Positions 6,419 through 10,249 of a stretch of DNA of 10,249 nt are shown piece by piece; position 1 is the stretch's first letter; each line of letters begins with the position of its first letter. A program made the translations under genes and the position numbers. This DNA is from Methanobrevibacter sp. Lineage in GTDB: Archaea; Methanobacteriota; Methanobacteria; Methanobacteriales; Methanobacteriaceae. The notes beneath the pieces are model-generated. The model was given only the letters and a program-made list of their open reading frames with translations, had not been told where the DNA came from and made no database searches. The stretch covers positions 1 to 10,249 of the forward strand of contig JADLKP010000060.1 of the NCBI GenBank assembly GCA_016838945.1, written 5' to 3'.

Positions 6419-7356
6419 TTTTTAACCTCCTTTAACTCCTTAATGACGGAATCTATAGGTACAGTATGGGCTTTAACCCCTATTACCTTATCAAAATCCC
6501 CTCCCATAGCTAAAGCGATAAATTGGGCAATGTTTAAGTGTATTGCCTTAAAGTTTCTTCCTTCCCTTTTTGAGATTAAATCCTGATATCTGTCAAATTG
6601 TATATGGCAATTTGGACATAGATGAACTAAAATGTCAACATCCTCGTCTTCAATTGCATTCATCTTATCCGCTGTAGCGGTAAATGATAAGTCCGGGTTT
6701 GAGTATCTTTGTCTAAATCCTGTTCCACATGTTGCTCTTTTATGATCATACCATCCTATTGTCTTGCATCCGCATTCTTCAATCAATTCATCCATGATAT
6801 TGGGATTGCGAACCCCTCCAATGGTGTCTTCATAGTGAACCTTGCAATAGTGGCATCCATGGTGGGTTGCTATTGTAAAATCACTTAAATCATATTTTAT
6901 ATGCTTTTTAATCACATCTTTTTTTGCATATAATATATCTACAACATGGAATATATTTTCTGTTGGTTTTAGGTCATTCTTTTCATATTTCAAATGAGCC
7001 AAGCCATTTTCTTCAAATAATTTATTAATATGATTCCTTAATCTGTCTTTTTTATTAAGCAATTTCACTGATTTTTTGTTGATTGCATAGCATGTTGCAC
7101 ACATCATAACGAGGTTTGGCCTTCCCATCTCTTTTGCTATCTTAAAGTTTCTTGCTCCAATTGCTGATGTGTCAATTTGGTTAAATACATCTGAATAATG
7201 TCCAAGTCCAGTGCAGCATGTTTGCTTTTCGGATATTGCATAATCTACGCCAAGCGTATCAAAGACGAATTTAGTGGATGCTTCAACACCAGGATATTCT
7301 ACACTTACAAGACAGCTTCTAAATAAAAGTATGTCTTCAGTTGGCAAATCTTTCAT
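6415..7356 (-). CDS. hdrB: HdrB-like subunit with one substituted CCG cysteine
   Basis: HdrB carries two non-cubane 4Fe-4S clusters in cysteine-rich (CCG) domains and is the site where CoM-S-S-CoB is cleaved in the classical enzyme. This copy has 313 residues. The first motif is complete: C15, C47-C48, C86 and C89. In the second, C168, C210, C247 and C250 are present, but the residue before C210 is Thr209 (codon ACA at 6730-6732), where typical HdrB has Cys-Cys-Gly. Extra cysteines lie at 171, 195 and 197. The usual HGCHY signature appears at 166-170. The start overlaps the hdrC stop by four bases behind GAGGAGGTTG, and the stop overlaps the hdrA start in the same way. I am confident it is an HdrB-family protein, less so that its substrate is CoM-S-S-CoB. 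Confidence 0.92.
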   Translation of the reverse strand: MKDLPTEDILLFRSCLVSVEYPGVEASTKFVFDTLGVDYAISEKQTCCTGLGHYSDVFNQIDTSAIGARNFKIAKEMGRPNLVMMCATCYAINKKSVKLLNKKDRLRNHINKLFEENGLAHLKYEKNDLKPTENIFHVVDILYAKKDVIKKHIKYDLSDFTIATHHGCHYCKVHYEDTIGGVRNPNIMDELIEECGCKTIGWYDHKRATCGTGFRQRYSNPDLSFTATADKMNAIEDEDVDILVHLCPNCHIQFDRYQDLISKREGRNFKAIHLNIAQFIALAMGGDFDKVIGVKAHTVPIDSVIKELKEVKK

Positions 7357-7952
7357 TTTTCAACCTCCTCAGATGCTCTTATTCTTTCAATTTTAGATTT
7401 AAATCCAGTGATTGTTAATATTTTACTTACTTCATCAATAACCTCCTTTGAAGGCATCAATGAATCCAATTCCAATTCATTTCTAATTTCCTCTAGATTT
7501 TGTCTAAAGTTCCACCATCCGGGCACATCTTGGCCAATATCTGGGAAAAATCTTTCAGGAATTGCCCCAATTGCTGCAGTGAAATAAGAATCTGCAAATC
7601 CCAAGTATTCATATAGCTTATCATAGCCTATTTCCTTTGCAATAGCTATTTGCTTTAATATTTGATTTACTTCACAAACGCTGTTTCCTACAGGACAAAC
7701 GCTATGGCAAGTGTAACAGTAAAAGCAATTCCATATGTTTTCCTCACTAATGATGCTTTCATCCCCTGCCAATACTTTTTCAATGATGTCCCGAGGATTA
7801 TAGTCGCTATGATGTGCAGCAGGGCAAGTGGATGTGCACATTCCACATTGCACACATTTTAGCACTCCTTCGTCTTTTGAATTTTTAACGTCATTAATGA
7901 TTTCAATTGCGAAATCTATTGGCGAATCATTAATCTTTTGTTTAAATGTCAT
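7353..7952 (-). CDS. hdrC: HdrC-like iron-sulfur subunit
   Basis: HdrC is the small subunit that conducts electrons from HdrA to HdrB through two 4Fe-4S clusters. Both binding motifs are intact: C33-x2-C36-x2-C39-x3-C43-P and C76-x2-C79-x2-C82-x3-C86-P. A helical region follows, as usual for the family, and the length is 199 residues. The ATG has a modest AAGGA about eight bases upstream. It starts the tightly coupled hdrCBA block. The 116-base gap to the preceding DUF39 gene has no U-run terminator on this strand, so transcription may continue through, though an internal promoter cannot be excluded. Confidence 0.93.
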   Translation of the reverse strand: MTFKQKINDSPIDFAIEIINDVKNSKDEGVLKCVQCGMCTSTCPAAHHSDYNPRDIIEKVLAGDESIISEENIWNCFYCYTCHSVCPVGNSVCEVNQILKQIAIAKEIGYDKLYEYLGFADSYFTAAIGAIPERFFPDIGQDVPGWWNFRQNLEEIRNELELDSLMPSKEVIDEVSKILTITGFKSKIERIRASEEVEK

Positions 7953-8068
7953 ATTTAATTTCCTTATGGTGTAATAATTTGAATTTTTTTACCATTTCTA
8001 AGCTTATTTAATTTGAAATGTTTTATTAGAAATTCTTTTAAGGATTTTCTTTTATTTTTTTGGATGTT

Positions 8069-9322
8069 TTATAATTTAAATTCTTTATTTTCTATCATTT
8101 CTTTTAATTTTAAAGATAGTCTATTAGCTCTTAATCTATCTGATTGCCTGCAGATAATAGGAATATTAACATCTTCCCCATTTATAGTTAAATCCACATT
8201 TCCAGTATTCATGTCAAAGGCATCATTCTTACAGTAGTTTGCACACATTCCGCAACCGAAACAATAATTGAAATCAAGTTTTTGCCTTTTAAATGCATTT
8301 GTTGGACAGATTTCCTCAACAATACATTGATTGCAGATTGAACATTTTCCCTTATTGTATTTTGGCCTTAAGTCATGACCCGCCCACATCTTATCATAAT
8401 CGGTATTGCCGAGAGGCAAGTGACGTCCTTGGATATCTGCAACAGGCAAATCAATATCTTCATCACGAATAAGCAAATTATTGTAAATCTCTTCATTCAA
8501 TACAGGAATTGGAATAGATACTGTATCATAGACTTCTCCTCCTTGCCCTGTCTTAAATCCCCCTAAATAATAAGGATCCATTTTTATTAAATCTGCAGAT
8601 AACATTAAATTTGGTTTTTCAAGTGACGAACGGGTTCCATCTCCTAAAATATATCCTATTGTTCCATTCAATAGAACTCTAGCCCCTTCTTTTATTGCAT
8701 TGTGAGGTATGTCATTTTGAAGAGGATTCAAGTCTCCACATCCTGAAAATGTCAATCCTCTAAGGCTTCCTTCCAAAGGAATTGCTGAAAAGATTGATTT
8801 GACAGATTCTTCATTTGGATTTGTAAAGGCAGTGTAATTCTTGAATGCCATTCTTGAACCTATTATTTGTCCGCGAATAATATCATCAAGGTTGATTATA
8901 TTTTCAATTGTTTTTCCTTCTGCACTTACAACCCGAACATCAATATCCTTTCCTTCAAGGATTTCCTTAAGTAGGAATCCCCCGCCATAGGATTCATCAT
9001 ATATGGAATGGGCAGTTCCATGAAGTATCACATCAACTGATCCAAGCCATTCATTTGGACATGGCCCTGCATATGCAGGCACCCCATTTAAATAAACTTC
9101 CCTAGCTCTTATGAACTCTCCAGGTTCTGATACAATGAAGTTTAGGATAGCTGCTGTACCGCTCATTACTCCACAAGTTCCACAAGTAACAACATCCACT
9201 TCATCAAAGCTTGGGGCTTTATCATTTTTTATGAGTTTCTTAAACTCTTCAGCAGTATAAATATTGGCTTCACCATCATTGATTTTCTTATTTATCTCAT
9301 CAATAGTTCTATTTTTAGTCAT
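8069..9322 (-). CDS. DUF39/COG1900 sulfurtransferase-like protein with C-terminal ferredoxin domain
   Basis: This belongs to the family annotated as homocysteine biosynthesis protein or L-aspartate semialdehyde sulfurtransferase, whose members form a thiol from an aldehyde using sulfide-derived sulfur and electrons. From the upstream TTG at 9331, numbering gives C50 and C53 (VVTCGTCGVMSGTAA), C91 (AGPCPNEW) and C198 (FSGCGDLNP) as candidate sulfur-carrying residues. Residues 1-320 are the DUF39 part. The C-terminus has two 4Fe-4S motifs: C330, C333, C336 and C342 with an unusual five-residue last gap, then the regular C357, C360, C363 and C367. I prefer the ATG at 9322 (417 residues), since CAGGT lies eight bases before it, whereas it would abut the TTG. 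It lies 69 bases after comA and upstream of hdrCBA. Its substrate could be aspartate semialdehyde or, given the neighbours, sulfoacetaldehyde. Confidence 0.88.
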   Translation of the reverse strand: MTKNRTIDEINKKINDGEANIYTAEEFKKLIKNDKAPSFDEVDVVTCGTCGVMSGTAAILNFIVSEPGEFIRAREVYLNGVPAYAGPCPNEWLGSVDVILHGTAHSIYDESYGGGFLLKEILEGKDIDVRVVSAEGKTIENIINLDDIIRGQIIGSRMAFKNYTAFTNPNEESVKSIFSAIPLEGSLRGLTFSGCGDLNPLQNDIPHNAIKEGARVLLNGTIGYILGDGTRSSLEKPNLMLSADLIKMDPYYLGGFKTGQGGEVYDTVSIPIPVLNEEIYNNLLIRDEDIDLPVADIQGRHLPLGNTDYDKMWAGHDLRPKYNKGKCSICNQCIVEEICPTNAFKRQKLDFNYCFGCGMCANYCKNDAFDMNTGNVDLTINGEDVNIPIICRQSDRLRANRLSLKLKEMIENKEFKL

Positions 9323-9400
9323 TGAATACAACCTGTAATTTACTTTTTTAGTATTCTGCGGATTAATTGAATTTTACATGTATTTTTAGTTAAAACGCTG

Positions 9401-10171
9401 CTAAAATTTTCCTAAGGTGTCTCCTCTTAAGCCTTGCCTTAAGGTTTCAAGAGGAGTTATGTCTTCACTGGATATGTTTCCTAAATTAACTGAATTGCCT
9501 AATTTTAATATGAAAAAGATTTGTTGGTCTTTATTAGGAGCTTCCCATAAAATCTTATTTCCATCAAAATTATCTAAAATATAGTCAATTTCATCTTCCT
9601 TTGCATTTCCTGCTTTGTCGAAGATTCCGATATTCTTTCCACCTTCCCTTGCTTCAACGATTATTAGGGAAGAACCTGCGTCTAATTCCTCTTTCATATA
9701 TTCTATTCTTTCATCCAAGCTAAGCTCCTTATCCAAATTAGGATCTTTCTTTCCAACTTCAGACAATATTTCAAATCCATTGTCTTTTCCAAGTTCAATA
9801 CATTTTAGCTTTTCATCATGAGGAATGGTAATGGATCCATCGGAAATTTCTATAGCTGGAAATCCTAATTCATGAGCTTCTTTAAAGAATTCTTCAAGCT
9901 TTTCATTCATGTAAGCAAGTTCAAATAATGTTCCTCCAGTGTATGGAGTGATTGAATGGGATTTATACATTTCAACTTTAGCTTTTATAATTTCTCTATC
10001 ATGGACAATGGAAGTTCCCCAACCGAATTTAAGATAGTCTACATATTCTCCAGAGATGTCCATTAAGCTGCTTGCTGTTTCAAGTCCTAAACCTTTGTCC
10101 AATACCATTGTTATTCCACAGTTCCTAGGTTTAGGCTCTCTTTTTTTTGATAAAAATTCAAAGGATTTCAA
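9401..10171 (-). CDS. comA: Phosphosulfolactate synthase
   Basis: ComA adds sulfite to phosphoenolpyruvate to give (R)-phosphosulfolactate, the first committed step of the PEP route to coenzyme M. The 256-residue protein has the TIM-barrel family's hallmark segments in order: VLDKGLG (23-29), YLKFGWGTS (46-54), YTGGTLFELAY (77-87), AIEISDGS (106-113), SEVGKK (137-142), VEAREGGKNIGIFD (172-185) and the C-terminal SVNLGNIS...LETLRQGLRGDTLGKF. The length matches known ComA. The start is TTG at 10171, supported by GTGAT three bases upstream and by the MKSFEFL opening, which aligns with the M. jannaschii enzyme. No earlier in-frame start is possible because a TGA intervenes. It is first in the minus-strand run, and no terminator is visible before the DUF39 gene. 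Confidence 0.95.
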   Translation of the reverse strand: MKSFEFLSKKREPKPRNCGITMVLDKGLGLETASSLMDISGEYVDYLKFGWGTSIVHDREIIKAKVEMYKSHSITPYTGGTLFELAYMNEKLEEFFKEAHELGFPAIEISDGSITIPHDEKLKCIELGKDNGFEILSEVGKKDPNLDKELSLDERIEYMKEELDAGSSLIIVEAREGGKNIGIFDKAGNAKEDEIDYILDNFDGNKILWEAPNKDQQIFFILKLGNSVNLGNISSEDITPLETLRQGLRGDTLGKF

Positions 10172-10174
10172 AAT

Positions 10175-10179
10175 ATCAC
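10175..10179 (-). promoter_or_regulatory. Ribosome-binding site supporting the TTG start of comA
   Basis: GTGAT on the minus strand is followed by ATT and then the TTG start. The same GTGAT-plus-three spacing precedes comE and the second comD ATG, which argues that the rare start codon is genuine. Confidence 0.6.
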
Positions 10180-10210
10180 ATAGTCATTTTTGTTTTAATT
10201 TTATTATTAA

Positions 10211-10220
10211 TTTTATATTT
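10211..10220 (-). promoter_or_regulatory. Putative TATA box of the comA operon
   Basis: AAATATAAAA on the minus strand is centred about 44 bases before the TTG start, which predicts a leader of roughly 18 bases. A second good box, TATATAAAC, lies at 10234-10242 and would give a leader of about 40 bases. The window ends just beyond, so upstream control elements are not visible. Confidence 0.4.
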
Positions 10221-10249
10221 ATTAATACTATCTGTTTATATATTTTTCT

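Noticed and set aside
6730..6732. Selenocysteine in place of the missing HdrB cysteine
   Set aside because: The codon is ACA (Thr), not TGA, so recoding cannot restore the ligand.

Overview
The window looks like a piece of a chromosome from a hydrogen-using methanogenic archaeon of the order Methanobacteriales, most likely Methanobrevibacter or a close relative. The evidence is the very AT-rich intergenic DNA, TATA-box promoters about 25-30 bases before inferred transcript starts, the archaeal ribosome-binding core (A)GGTGAT, tRNAs without an encoded CCA end, and genes that are nearly confined to methanogens (coenzyme M synthesis, Hdr-type heterodisulfide reductase subunits). The genus is an inference from gene style and composition.

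Layout. Bases 1-760 carry a small membrane-anchored, serine-rich surface protein with a PepSY-like C-terminus and an AT-rich terminator. Bases 850-1126 hold two arginine tRNA genes in tandem (anticodons TCT and CCT), each with its own apparent promoter. On the minus strand, 1282-2472 encodes a PHP-family metal-dependent phosphoesterase with a zinc ribbon, apparently made from a leaderless mRNA. A 450-base intergenic stretch follows; it contains two adjacent perfect 14-base palindromes just upstream of the promoter for comD-comE (2930-4000, plus strand), the two subunits of sulfopyruvate decarboxylase. A bidirectional terminator hairpin (4060-4085) separates comE from a converging five-gene minus-strand run. 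Read in transcription order that run is comA (phosphosulfolactate synthase), a DUF39/COG1900 sulfurtransferase-like protein fused to a ferredoxin domain, hdrC, hdrB and an hdrA-mvhD fusion. hdrC/hdrB and hdrB/hdrA overlap by four bases.

How the genes work together. ComA makes the first committed intermediate of coenzyme M (phosphosulfolactate) and ComDE makes the last known one (sulfoacetaldehyde); comB and comC are not in the window. The step that turns the aldehyde into a thiol needs sulfur and two electrons. The DUF39-ferredoxin protein belongs to the family that does the equivalent chemistry on aspartate semialdehyde to make homocysteine, and it sits between comA and a complete but atypical Hdr gene set. 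The HdrA here carries an MvhD domain that has lost every expected cluster-binding cysteine, and HdrB has Thr in place of one conserved cysteine of its second cysteine-rich motif. My inference is that this is not the main energy-conserving heterodisulfide reductase but a specialised Hdr-like electron-transfer complex, possibly serving coenzyme M thiol formation or repair. That is the most interesting proposal in the window and is untested.
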